Shown in pieces: positions 54,001 through 62,556 of a DNA stretch of 64,000 nt. The stretch comes from Rhodoblastus sp963704565 (GTDB lineage: Bacteria > Pseudomonadota > Alphaproteobacteria > Rhizobiales > Beijerinckiaceae). Within the stretch, counting starts at the first letter, position 1. Each line of letters opens with the position of its first letter. The notes beneath the pieces are model-generated. The model was not told where the DNA came from. It searched no databases and saw only the letters and a list, made by a program, of their open reading frames with translations. Location of the stretch: NCBI GenBank assembly GCA_963704565.1, contig OY969917.1, forward strand, positions 2,666,001 through 2,730,000. Reading direction: 5' to 3'. Both the position numbers and the translations under genes were made by a program.

Positions 54001-55737
54001 TCAGAAGGTGAAGCGGACACCCGCGCTCGGCGCGAAGTTCATGTTGTAGATCGAGCCGGCCGCCAGGCCGCCGTTGTACTCGCTCCACATCATGCCGGCG
54101 TAAGCGTCGAACCGCTTGGTGAAGTGGTAATCGACATAACCGGAGATCGCGTTCAGGGAGCCGGCGCAGGCGCCGGAACGTGGCGAGGCGCCGGTAAGGG
54201 CCGTCTGGTACAACTTGCCCCCATAATAGCCATTCATGCTCTGCGGCGCGGAGCAGGTGGCGGCATTGGCGGCGCTGCCGTAAAAATTCTGGTTTTCGTT
54301 ATAATAGGCTAGCGTGAAGTCGGTCTGGGAGTTGAAGGCGTATTTCACACCCACCCATTCCGTCTGCAGGATCTTGTTGCCGTATAGATAGGCGGCGTTG
54401 TTGACAGCATAGATTGGATAATCGCCCGTGCCGGTGTCAGCCCCAAAGCCCATCGGATCGGTCGGATCGGAAAAACGGTCGTTGGCGTAGCCGGCATAGA
54501 ACTTGAACTGGTTCCAGGTATATTTGCCGGCGATCATGAAGCTGGTGAGGTCCGCGACTGTGCCGCTCAGACCCTGAGCGCCCAAGGTGGGCAGCACCGC
54601 GCCGGAGAAGGGCAAGGTGTAGGTGGAGCCATAGGCGAAGGTGCCGTAAGTCAAGGCCTGGTTGTAGTGGCTGATCACGCCGTCGAGCTCAAAGCCGGCG
54701 TATTTGGCGCCGAGGTCGAACTGATAGCCGTCATCGTTGAGTTTGCACGGCAGCGGAGCGGCGACCGTGCCCCCGCAGCTGTTATTTGCAATTGTTGTTG
54801 CGGCGGTGCCGAGGCCGGCGTTGCCTTCGGCGAACTTATACATCGCGCCGAAATGGCCAGCGACCTGGCCGAGCGGGAAGTTGACGAGATATTTCAAAGT
54901 TTCGTCTTCGCGGCCGAGGTCGGTTTCGCCGAGGCCCGCGACCGGGCTCCCCGAATAGCCGATCGGCGAGTAATCGTAGGCGCCGCCGGCGGGATCGTAA
55001 TTGGAAAGCAGATCGTTCGAGAAGGTTTTGTGACGGCCGAAGGTCAGTTCGCCGAAGGTCTTGTTGGAGACGCCGACATAGAGCTGGTCGTTGAAGGCCT
55101 GGCCGCCGCGGGTGCCGTCGATGTTCATCGACTGGCCGCCAAACGGCGTGCCGTTATTGGAGATCTGGGAACCCGGCGCGTTGGCAAGCTGGCCGGACTG
55201 CGGATTGATGCCGGTCGAGGCGTAGAACACGCCGGCCCAACCGGGCAAAATCTCTTCCTCGCCCTTGACGCCCAAGGTGGTCTGAGACAGACCGCTCGGC
55301 GCCATGCCGAACCGCGAGCCGTTGTAGAACTTCTGCATGAGAATGTCGCCGGCGTAGAAGCCGCCGCTGTTCGGCGCGCCGTGCGAGGCATAGGACAGGC
55401 CGGTGTCGAACGTGCCGAAGATGGTGATGCCGCAGAAAGTCAGCGGGCCTTCCAAGTTGAGCGGGGCGCAGCCCGCCGGACCCTTGAGGCTGGGGAGGTC
55501 GGCCATGAAGCTGGACGGCGCCGGACGGGCGGCGGGCTGGCGGGCGATTTCCGCCTGTTCCTTGGCCTGCTGCTTCTCGATCTTGCTCAGGCGCTTCTCC
55601 AGCGCCGCGTTCTGCTTCTTCAGAAGCGCGGACTGAGCCTTGAGCGCCTGCACTTCATCGGCCGTCTGCGCCTTGGCGACGCCGGCGGCAGACATAATCG
55701 CCACGGCCGCGACTGCCGCCATCAATTTGCTCTTCAT
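54001..55737 (-). CDS. Coiled-coil outer-membrane porin, copy A
   Basis: A 578-residue porin. Signal MKSKLMAAVAAVAIMSAAGV-AKA; then an alpha-helical coiled coil (VQALKAQSALLKKQNAALEK, RLSKIEKQQAKEQAEIARQ); then a segment MADLPSLKGPAGCAPLNLEG; then a 16-stranded-type barrel beginning FCGITIFGTFDTGLSYASHG with TFGELTFGRHKTFSNDLL, ending YNMNFAPSAGVRFTF. The terminal Phe and strand pattern are typical of outer-membrane proteins. The coiled-coil part likely contacts peptidoglycan. Paralog of the porin at 57737; first ~110 codons are almost identical at DNA level. ATG 55737 was chosen from the signal and GGAGAG upstream. Confidence 0.93.
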   Translation of the reverse strand: MKSKLMAAVAAVAIMSAAGVAKAQTADEVQALKAQSALLKKQNAALEKRLSKIEKQQAKEQAEIARQPAARPAPSSFMADLPSLKGPAGCAPLNLEGPLTFCGITIFGTFDTGLSYASHGAPNSGGFYAGDILMQKFYNGSRFGMAPSGLSQTTLGVKGEEEILPGWAGVFYASTGINPQSGQLANAPGSQISNNGTPFGGQSMNIDGTRGGQAFNDQLYVGVSNKTFGELTFGRHKTFSNDLLSNYDPAGGAYDYSPIGYSGSPVAGLGETDLGREDETLKYLVNFPLGQVAGHFGAMYKFAEGNAGLGTAATTIANNSCGGTVAAPLPCKLNDDGYQFDLGAKYAGFELDGVISHYNQALTYGTFAYGSTYTLPFSGAVLPTLGAQGLSGTVADLTSFMIAGKYTWNQFKFYAGYANDRFSDPTDPMGFGADTGTGDYPIYAVNNAAYLYGNKILQTEWVGVKYAFNSQTDFTLAYYNENQNFYGSAANAATCSAPQSMNGYYGGKLYQTALTGASPRSGACAGSLNAISGYVDYHFTKRFDAYAGMMWSEYNGGLAAGSIYNMNFAPSAGVRFTF

Positions 55738-56382
55738 CTCTCTCTCCATCATCCGAACCGCCGTGGCGCGACACGCCCTCGGAAGGATCGTTCAAATCGA
55801 ACCGCGGCGCGAACTGCGGCGGGAAACCGGATCACGAAGGCGTGAACGCTCCGCGATTGCCTATCGGATATCCGGGAGACCCTGGCTTGGCAATCGACAC
55901 CGCTTCTTTTAGCGGGATTTTCGCCGTAATTTCGCCAAGTGTTGCTTCGCCGCAATAGTTGAACGGAGAACAGAGCGCCACTTTTAGCGGCGATTTGACA
56001 GCAATGTGACAGCCATCCGGCTTGCTACTCAATTTTGTTATCTAAATGTCATGAACCAGTTTTCATAACAGCGCGACAACTCCTTGCCCGTCACGCCTGA
56101 GCCGTAATGCCGACCGGACTCTGCGGCGCGCCCCTTGTCCCGGCGCCGCGCGGCGCTCTTCCGGCTACCAGCGGGAGCTAAAGCCGGCCTCTATCGCAAA
56201 GCTTCCGCAACACATTGTTGTTAAAAAATTTTTAGTCGCGCGCGCTCTTTTCTGGCGTCGCGTCGCGGCCATTTGAGAATCGTTGATCGCTCCTTCCGGC
56301 GCGGTCGCGAGATGACCGCCGCCGCCTGAGGCCGAACTCTCGTCGGGGTTTACCACCCGACCCGGTCAAAGGAGGTCGAAAA
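55738..56382. other. Divergent regulatory region, porin A and secreted protein
   Basis: 645 bases with no supported coding frame. AT-richer than the genes; holds the promoters of porin A (leftward) and the 113-residue secreted protein (rightward). TTTTAGCG occurs twice (55911, 55982). No firm operator recognised. Confidence 0.5.
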
Positions 56383-56724
56383 ATGTTCCGCCCATCCAGT
56401 TTCGCCATGGCGCTGGCGTTCGTCGGCGTCGCCACCTTGGGCGCCATCCCGGCTTCCGCCTTCTCCGCCGCCTCAATGCGGACGGTCGACGGACAATCGT
56501 ACTGGTCGGGCGATCCAGGGCCAGTCGATCCCGGCGCCTATTGGACCTCGGGACAGCGTTATGCCGACCCGCATCATTACATGAGCTGGTATGGCAAGGA
56601 TCCGCATGATTACACGATGACCGTCTATGCGCCGCACGCCGGCGCCAGCCGATGTGTGTGGCGGGCGCGCGTCGTCAACACCTATTGGGAATTTGCGCAT
56701 CCCTATGTCAGGGTCTGCCGCTGA
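56383..56724 (+). CDS. Small secreted protein, copy A
   Basis: A 113-residue protein with a signal peptide (FAMALAFVGVATLGAIPASA) and a mature part rich in Tyr/Trp/His: QSYWSGDPGPVDPGAYWTSG, QRYADPHHYMSWYGKDPHDY, TMTVYAPHAGASRCVWRARV, VNTYWEFAHPYVRVCR. Two Cys could pair. Not assigned to any known family. Divergent from porin A; the same gene with a changed N-terminus occurs at 60311. Confidence 0.85.
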   Translation: MFRPSSFAMALAFVGVATLGAIPASAFSAASMRTVDGQSYWSGDPGPVDPGAYWTSGQRYADPHHYMSWYGKDPHDYTMTVYAPHAGASRCVWRARVVNTYWEFAHPYVRVCR

Positions 56725-56739
56725 GCGGTTCCGGCAGGC

Positions 56740-56985
56740 TCAATCCCCGGCGGGTTTCACCGCCGGTGCGCCTTCCGGGCAGAAATCGGCTTGGTGAGTC
56801 GCGCTCCAGAACACGCAGGGCCCCGGTTCGGGCAAGGGCCGGGGCGCGTGGCGAACGCAAAGGCCCGCCTGCGCCCAGCAAGATGCGAGCTTGTCGCCGC
56901 GATCGACAGGTTGAAGACCGAATTCCGGCCGATGCCAAAAAGCGCTGGCGCCACAGACGACTGGACGCGGATCGCAATTTTCTGG
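56740..56985 (-). pseudogene. Truncated copy of the Cys-rich protein gene
   Basis: C-terminal half of the intact gene at 60611–61039: FWHRPEFGLQPVDRGDKLAS, WAQAGLCVRHAPRPLPEPGP, FWSATHQADFCPEGAPAVKP. The first half is missing and homology stops near 56985, where unrelated sequence begins. One CxxC has lost its second Cys (CGAS for CGAC). Confidence 0.8.
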
Positions 56986-57373
56986 GTCTCTGTGGACAGC
57001 AAGGCGAAATTCGACCATGCGCTGGGCCATCGTCTGCGCGAATCGGCCAAGATGGCGCTGTCTCTGGTCGGCAACAACGCGCCGCTCGCCCTGGACGCCC
57101 TCGACAGGCCGGCGAAAACCCCGGGCTCCTCGCGCCCTCGATCGGCGCCGACGCTTTGTCGAAACTCAGCAAGGTTCGCGCCGGCGTTCCCGGCTGGCGC
57201 GATTGCGTTTGGCGGTTGTTCAACATCGATCATGTCGGCAACGACGCAATTTCTTTGACGCAATTTCTTTCGGGAAAGCGACGCAATTCTGGACTGCCAA
57301 TATCAATTCCGGCGCCGCCCGGCGCGCGACGGTCGCGGCCGTCAAGGCGGCGAAAGTCAGGGAGCGGCGTTAG
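56986..57373 (+). pseudogene. Frame-broken 3' remnant of an unidentified gene
   Basis: Reading frames join to give protein-like sequence: WVSVDSKAKFDHALGHRLRE, SAKMALSLVGNNAPLALDAL, then (frame change near 57120) LLAPSIGADALSKLSKVRAG, VPGWRDCVWRLFNIDHVGND. A 14-base tandem duplication (GACGCAATTTCTTT twice, from 57244) breaks the frame; removing one copy continues into AISFGKATQFWTANINSGAA, RRATVAAVKAAKVRERR-stop at about 57373. The 5' part is absent. Family not recognised. Confidence 0.6.
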
Positions 57374-57736
57374 CCCCTCCTCCGGCCGTGACGATCGGCG
57401 GCCTGATGGCCTCGCCGGCAAGTCCGGCCATTGGCTTCAACGCTCATGGAAACACCATTGAGCGATTTGATGTGACAAATTTATCATATTACGCAACAAA
57501 ATCGGTGCAGGATTTATTGTGCGGTTGAGCTGCTTAAACTTTTGGCTGGTTTGAGCTATTTCGAGCAAATAGCGCACGACGTGAGTAGCTTTTGCGGAAT
57601 TTAACGGCTTTACGACGCGCACCGTCATTGCTAGTGGTTCAACGATATGTAAAGCACATGCCATTCGTAATGTAATCGAATTACCGTATGTGCCGATTTG
57701 CGCGGATTGTCGCGCGGAGCCGCGATGGGGGATAGA
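57374..57736. other. Upstream region of porin B
   Basis: About 360 bases, notably AT-rich from 57460 on, with no gene; presumably carries the porin B promoter. Confidence 0.5.
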
Positions 57737-59464
57737 ATGCGTAAGAAAGCCTTGCTGGCCGCGGTCGCGGCGTCCGTGATCGCAGTGGCGGTCGCGCCCG
57801 CTTTGGCGGCCGACGCGCAGGAAATCGCCGCGCTCAAGGCGCAGGCGGCTTTGCTTAAAAAGCAGAACGCCCTGCTGGAGAAGCGCCTGAGCAAGATCGA
57901 GAAGCAGCAGGCCAAGGAACAGACGGAACTCGCCCGCCAGCCCGCCGCCCGTCCGGCGCCGTCCAGCTTCATGGCCGACCTCCCCAGCCTCAAGGGTCCG
58001 GCGGGCTGCGCCCCGCTCAACCTGGAAGGCCCGCTGACCTTCTGCGGCATCACCGTCTTCGGCACGATCGACGCCGGCGTCGGCTATGTCAGCCACGGCC
58101 TGCCGGAAAACGGCCAGAACTACGAGGGCGAATCCCTCATCAACAAATTCACCAACAAGCCCTATTTCGGCGTCGCGCAGAACAATCTGTCGCAGACGAC
58201 GCTCGGCGTGAAGGGCGAGGAAGAGCTGCTGCCGGGTCTCGCCGGCGTGTTCATGGCTTCGACCGGGATCAATCCCCAATCGGGCCAGCTCGCCAATATG
58301 CCGGGGACGATGGTCTCCAACCAGGGCCTGCCGCGCAGCGCCTATTCCTTCTCGGGCGACGGCGGACGCGGCGGTCAGGCGTTCAACGATCAGCTCTTCG
58401 CCGGCCTGTCGTCCGAAACCTTCGGCGAGTTGACCTTCGGCCGCCACCGTCCGTTCTCGGTCGACATGGTGGTTGGTTACGACCCGACCGGCGCGGCCTA
58501 TTCCTTCTCGCCGATCGCCTATAACGGCCAGTTCGTGCAGGGTCTCGGCGCGACCGAAGACGCGCGTTGGGACAATTCGCTAAAATATCGCGTGGCCTAT
58601 GGCCCGGTTCACTTCGGCGCCATGTATAAATTCGCCGACGGCAATGGCGGCTGCAATTATCTCGGGACGCCCGCCGTCGCCACGGTTCAGACCTGCTATC
58701 CCGCGAACGACGCCGCCTATCAGTTCAATCTCGGCGGAACTTATGGCGCGCTCGAACTGGATGGCGTCTTTGGCGTCTATCACGACGCCGTGGTGATCGC
58801 GGGCGGTAATTCGCCGCTCTCCGCCGCGCAATTGGCGGGGGCCAGTTCCTTCACCAGCAATATGGGCGTCGCGGTCGCCTCGACTGGCTATAACGCCAAT
58901 AGTCTGTCGGCCCTGATTTCCGACAATATGGGCTTTGGCCTTGCGGCGAAATATACAGTCAATCAATTCAAGTTTTTCGTCGGCTATGCGCATGACGAAT
59001 TGCAAAATCCGTCGAACAATGTCGGCATCGGGTCCGACAACCAGCAGGGCGGTTATATGCTGAGTTCAGTCAACAATGACGCCTATCCGCATCCAAGGGT
59101 TCTGCAAACATTCTGGACTGGCGCCAAATACGCCTATAATTCAAAGACGGATATCATCGCCGCTTATTATCTGGTGAACCAGGACCAATGGGGCAATGTG
59201 GCGCAGGACGCGACCTGTTCGGCGCCGAGCCAGAACGCCAAGGCCGCCCAATGCGGGGGCGATCTCAACGCCGGTTCGCTGTTCGTCGATTATCATTTCA
59301 CCAAGAGATTCGACGTCTATGGCGGCATGGAGGTTTCGACGGTGAATGGCGGCCTGGCCGGCGGCTCGCTTCCGGCGGGCGCGAAGAGCATCACCGGCGC
59401 GAATCTCGGCTTCAATTATTACAGCAACTGGGCCCCGGTGGTCGGCGCGCGCTTCACCTTCTGA
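57737..59464 (+). CDS. Coiled-coil outer-membrane porin, copy B
   Basis: A 575-residue paralog of porin A in opposite orientation. Signal (LLAAVAASVIAVAVAPALAA), coiled coil (EIAALKAQAALLKKQNALLE, KRLSKIEKQQAKEQTELARQ), the shared MADLPSLKGPAGCAPLNLEG segment, and a barrel (FCGITVFGTIDAGVGYVSHG, TFGELTFGRHRPFSVDMVVG) ending WAPVVGARFTF. The loop regions differ strongly from copy A while the first ~110 codons are nearly identical. ATG 57737 has GGGGGA 5–6 bases upstream; ATG 57725 is possible. Followed by a broken modA. Confidence 0.93.
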   Translation: MRKKALLAAVAASVIAVAVAPALAADAQEIAALKAQAALLKKQNALLEKRLSKIEKQQAKEQTELARQPAARPAPSSFMADLPSLKGPAGCAPLNLEGPLTFCGITVFGTIDAGVGYVSHGLPENGQNYEGESLINKFTNKPYFGVAQNNLSQTTLGVKGEEELLPGLAGVFMASTGINPQSGQLANMPGTMVSNQGLPRSAYSFSGDGGRGGQAFNDQLFAGLSSETFGELTFGRHRPFSVDMVVGYDPTGAAYSFSPIAYNGQFVQGLGATEDARWDNSLKYRVAYGPVHFGAMYKFADGNGGCNYLGTPAVATVQTCYPANDAAYQFNLGGTYGALELDGVFGVYHDAVVIAGGNSPLSAAQLAGASSFTSNMGVAVASTGYNANSLSALISDNMGFGLAAKYTVNQFKFFVGYAHDELQNPSNNVGIGSDNQQGGYMLSSVNNDAYPHPRVLQTFWTGAKYAYNSKTDIIAAYYLVNQDQWGNVAQDATCSAPSQNAKAAQCGGDLNAGSLFVDYHFTKRFDVYGGMEVSTVNGGLAGGSLPAGAKSITGANLGFNYYSNWAPVVGARFTF

Positions 59465-59681
59465 CGCCAAACCTCAGTGATGAGAGCCGATATCAATTAT
59501 CTTGCGCATCTCAAACGACGGTCAATATTATTGGACAACGCAACTTTCGTCGTAGTCGATCGCTCGTTGTTCAGTTTTGCGTTCCGGGGCCAGATTGCGC
59601 AATATGTGATCGAAACGACATCGCCGCTGCGGCATCGCGGCGAGCGTGCATGATCGGACGCCAGAATTTTCGCAGGATTTA

Positions 59682-60232
59682 ATGGGCTTGAAGGCGCTCG
59701 TCGCGGGTTGCGTTCTGTCGCTCATTGCCCTTCGCGCCGAGGCGGCGCCGGTTCAGGTCGCGGTTGCCGCCAATTTCACCGAACCGGCCAAGGAAATCGC
59801 CGCGCTGTTCAAGCAGAAGACGGGAAACGACGTTCTTCTGAGCTTCGGCGCCTCGGGGGTTTTCTACACCCAGATCACTCATGGCGCCCCGTTCCAGATC
59901 CTGCTCTTGGCGGATGAGGATCGTCCGAAACAGGCGGTCGAGAAGGTTTTGGCGTTGGCGAAAGCCACTTCACCTACGCCATCGGAAAGCTCGTTCCGTG
60001 GAGCAAGCTCATCGACGTGACCAAGGGCGAGGCGGCGCTCAAGAGCGGCGCCTTTGCAAAACTCTCCATCGCCAATCCCAAATCCGCGCCCTATGGGGCC
60101 GCCGCCATCGAAACCATGAAGGCGCTGGGCGTCTACGATTCGCTGAAGCCGAAGATCGTTCAGGGGACCAGCATCGACCAGGCCTTCCAGTTCGTGGACG
60201 CCAAAAACGCCGAGGCCGGCTGCGTCGTGTAA
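59682..60232 (+). pseudogene. modA: Broken molybdate-binding protein gene (modA)
   Basis: Molybdate ABC transporter periplasmic protein, no longer intact. First frame: signal (LVAGCVLSLIALRAEAA), VQVAVAANFTEPAKEIAALF, KTGNDVLLSFGASGVFYTQI, PFQILLLADEDRPKQAVEK. Near 59960 the reading moves to another frame: SHFTYAIGKLVPWSKLIDVT, KGEAALKSGAFAKLSIANPK, SAPYGAAAIETMKALGVYD, ending NAEAGCVV-stop at 60232. One added base near 59962 would join them; the last ~50 residues of a normal ModA are missing, so this is a real pseudogene. Confidence 0.85.
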
Positions 60233-60310
60233 ATTCCTGATAAAGGCGCCCCCCGATTACGAGATGATCCCGCCCGGGTGATTTTGTGAAAGACGGGGGC
60301 CGCCGCTGGC

Positions 60311-60595
60311 ATGTTCAAAGTCGCCTTCCTCACATCGTCACCCATTTTCCCGCATAGCTCCGGACAAGCATATTGGTCCGGCGATCCGGGGCCGGTCGAT
60401 CCCGGCGCTTACTGGACCTCGGGACAGCGTTATGCCGACCCGCATCATTACATGAGCTGGTACGGCAAGGATCCGCATGATTACACGATGACCGTCTATG
60501 CGCCGCACCGCAGCCCGGCACGCTGCGTGTGGCGGGCGCGCGTGGTCAACACCTATTGGGAGTTTGCGCATCCCTATATCAGGGTCTGCCGCTGA
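60311..60595 (+). CDS. Small secreted-type protein, copy B (altered N-terminus)
   Basis: 94 residues. From about residue 17 it is nearly identical to copy A (56383): AYWSGDPGPVDPGAYWTSG, QRYADPHHYMSWYGKDPHDY, VWRARVVNTYWEFAHPYIRV. The first 16 residues (MFKVAFLTSSPIFPHS) are unrelated and not a convincing signal peptide. DNA homology with copy A begins near 60359, so the duplication replaced the 5' end. It may be non-functional or cytoplasmic. Confidence 0.6.
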   Translation: MFKVAFLTSSPIFPHSSGQAYWSGDPGPVDPGAYWTSGQRYADPHHYMSWYGKDPHDYTMTVYAPHRSPARCVWRARVVNTYWEFAHPYIRVCR

Positions 60596-60610
60596 GCGGT
60601 TCCGGCAGGT

Positions 60611-61039
60611 TCAATCCCCGGCGGGTTTCACCGCCGGCGCGCCTTCCGAGCAAAAGTCAGCTTGGTGAGTCGCGCTCCAGAAGGCGCGGGGCCCCGGTTC
60701 GGACACGGGCCGGGGCGCGTGCCGAACGCAAAGGCCTGCTTCCGCCCACCAGGACGCCGGCTTGTCGCCGCGATCGACAGGTTGAAGACCGAATTCCGGC
60801 CGATGCCAAAAAGCGCAGGCGCCACAGGCGACAGGGCGCGGATTGGTTTCGGCGGCCGCGAAGTCGCCGCAACCCTGCCGGCCATGCGTCGTCGGCCGAT
60901 GCGCGATCACGTCCGACATGGCGCCGGGGCGGGGCGCGTTCCTGAAACAGGCGCCCTCGACCGGAGGGCTGGTCATTTTCCAGAAAGCGCATTGGTCGCA
61001 ACGGCCCTTGCCGGCCTGGTTCCCTTGGCTCACCGTCAT
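60611..61039 (-). CDS. Cys-rich CxxC-FW protein coupled to RND efflux operon
   Basis: A 142-residue protein with two similar modules: CDQCAFWKMTSPPVEGACFR, NAPRPG, HRPTTHGRQGCGDF; then CGACAFWHRPEFGLQPVDRG, AEAGLCVRHAPRP, FWSATHQADFCSEG. The pattern CxxCxFW...G-x-C-x3-AP-RP...T-x4-CG resembles small metal- or Fe–S-binding proteins of unknown function. ATG 61039 overlaps the outer-membrane factor stop (ATGA) and has AGGAGG 6 bases upstream, so it is the last gene of the efflux operon. A half copy lies at 56740. Confidence 0.82.
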   Translation of the reverse strand: MTVSQGNQAGKGRCDQCAFWKMTSPPVEGACFRNAPRPGAMSDVIAHRPTTHGRQGCGDFAAAETNPRPVACGACAFWHRPEFGLQPVDRGDKPASWWAEAGLCVRHAPRPVSEPGPRAFWSATHQADFCSEGAPAVKPAGD

Positions 61040-62556
61040 CGCCCTCCTGATTGAGCTGCCTTCGTGGGCTGGGCCTGCGCGCCCGGATCCTGACCTTGCG
61101 GCCCCAGCAACGCCACCGGCGGAAGCGGCGGCTGCGGCGCGGGCGCCTGACCGCTCCAGCCGCCGCCAAGCGCCAGCATCAATTCGACATATTGTTCCAG
61201 CACCTGCGTGCGCGCGGCGATGTCGGCGCGTTGCGCGTCGAGCGCGGCCGATTGCGAGGTGACGACGTCAAGCGACGAAGCCGCGCCGTCCTGGTAAAGG
61301 CTCATCGACATGTCGAGGGCGCGTTGCGCCGCCGTTGCCGCTTCAGACAGCGCAGCGCTCTGGATGCGCAGCCATTTTATCGACGCCAACGCGTTCTCGA
61401 CGTCCTGATAAGCGGCGAGAACCGAACCCTTGTACTGGGCGGCGGCGAAGGAAAACTGCGCGCGCGCCGCGTCGAGCGTCGCCTGCCGCTGGCCGCCGTC
61501 GAAGATCGGCATCGACAGCGCGGGTCCGTAATTCCACAAGGAATTGTGGAAATTCAAGAGGTCGATATTGGTCGATTGCGTGCCGCCGCCCATGAGGATG
61601 TAGAAACGCGGCAGAAAGTCCGCCTTCGCCGCGCCAATCTGTTCGTTCGCCACGTAAAGCAGGCGTTCTTTCGCGGTGACGTCGGGGCGGCGCAACAGCA
61701 GGCTGGCGGGCGCCGCGCGCGGCGGGCGCGGCGTCGCGGCTTGAACCGCAGAGGCCGGGATCACGAAAAGCGAGGCGGTCTGGCCGCTGAGCGACGCGAG
61801 CGTGTTTTCAAGCACCGCGCGGCCTTGAGCGATTTGCGCCGCAGTCGCTTTGGCGTTGGCGAGCTGCACCTTGGCGCGCTCGACGTCGATCGGCGGGGCG
61901 ATATTGTCCTTCAGGCGCTTCGTCGTGAGGTCCAGCGCCGATTGATAGATTCGGATCGTCCGCGCCAGCAAAGCGGCCTGGGCGTCGGCACCGCGCAAGG
62001 CGATATAGGTCCGCGCCACCGTGGCGTGCAGCGAAAGGCGGGTCGCGGCAAGCAGATCGTCATTGGACTGGGCGCCCGCTTTCGCCGCCCCGACCACGTC
62101 CCTAACCCGGCCCCAAATGTCGATCTCCCAAGCCAGCTGGCCAAATAATTGGTTGGAGCCGTAATAAGTGGGCTGACCCTTCGAGCGGAGCGGCCGGTTC
62201 TGCGATTGTTTGTTATAACTCAGGTCCGGCAGGCCGACGATGGACGGGAAGAAACCCGAATTCGCGAGATCGAGAAAGGCCTTGGCCTGCTCATATCGCG
62301 CCAGCGCCGCGGCATAATCCGGATTGTCGGTTTCGATGGTCGCCTCGAGCCGGTCGAGTTCCCGGTCATGAAAATTTCGCCACCAATCCTCGGTCAGGGC
62401 GACCCTGTTCCCGGCCTGAACGCTGTCCTTGAATTTCTCGGGCGCCGCGATCTCCGGCTTCGCATAGCGAGGCGCGAAATCGCAACCCGCGAGCGCAATG
62501 ACGGTGACGCAAAGAACGGCTCTTGCCGCGAGCGAATGTGCAAAGGCACTTCTCAT
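61036..62556 (-). CDS. RND efflux outer-membrane lipoprotein (NodT/OprM type)
   Basis: A 506-residue TolC-like channel. Lipobox at the N-terminus (VTVIALAGCDFAPRYAKPE), then two outer-membrane efflux repeats with long coiled helices (RYEQAKAFLDLANSGFFPSI; QLFGQLAWEIDIWGRVRDVV; SLSGQTASLFVIPAS; LLLRRPDVTAKERLLYVANE). It ends in a Gly/Gln/Pro-rich tail. ATG overlaps the adaptor gene's TGA (ATGA), and its own TGA overlaps the Cys-rich gene's ATG. Confidence 0.93.
   Translation of the reverse strand: MRSAFAHSLAARAVLCVTVIALAGCDFAPRYAKPEIAAPEKFKDSVQAGNRVALTEDWWRNFHDRELDRLEATIETDNPDYAAALARYEQAKAFLDLANSGFFPSIVGLPDLSYNKQSQNRPLRSKGQPTYYGSNQLFGQLAWEIDIWGRVRDVVGAAKAGAQSNDDLLAATRLSLHATVARTYIALRGADAQAALLARTIRIYQSALDLTTKRLKDNIAPPIDVERAKVQLANAKATAAQIAQGRAVLENTLASLSGQTASLFVIPASAVQAATPRPPRAAPASLLLRRPDVTAKERLLYVANEQIGAAKADFLPRFYILMGGGTQSTNIDLLNFHNSLWNYGPALSMPIFDGGQRQATLDAARAQFSFAAAQYKGSVLAAYQDVENALASIKWLRIQSAALSEAATAAQRALDMSMSLYQDGAASSLDVVTSQSAALDAQRADIAARTQVLEQYVELMLALGGGWSGQAPAPQPPLPPVALLGPQGQDPGAQAQPTKAAQSGGR

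Noticed and set aside
57437..58447. Open frame antisense to porin B
   Set aside because: Overlaps a strongly supported porin gene; the equivalent antisense frame exists in porin A because the two genes share sequence.
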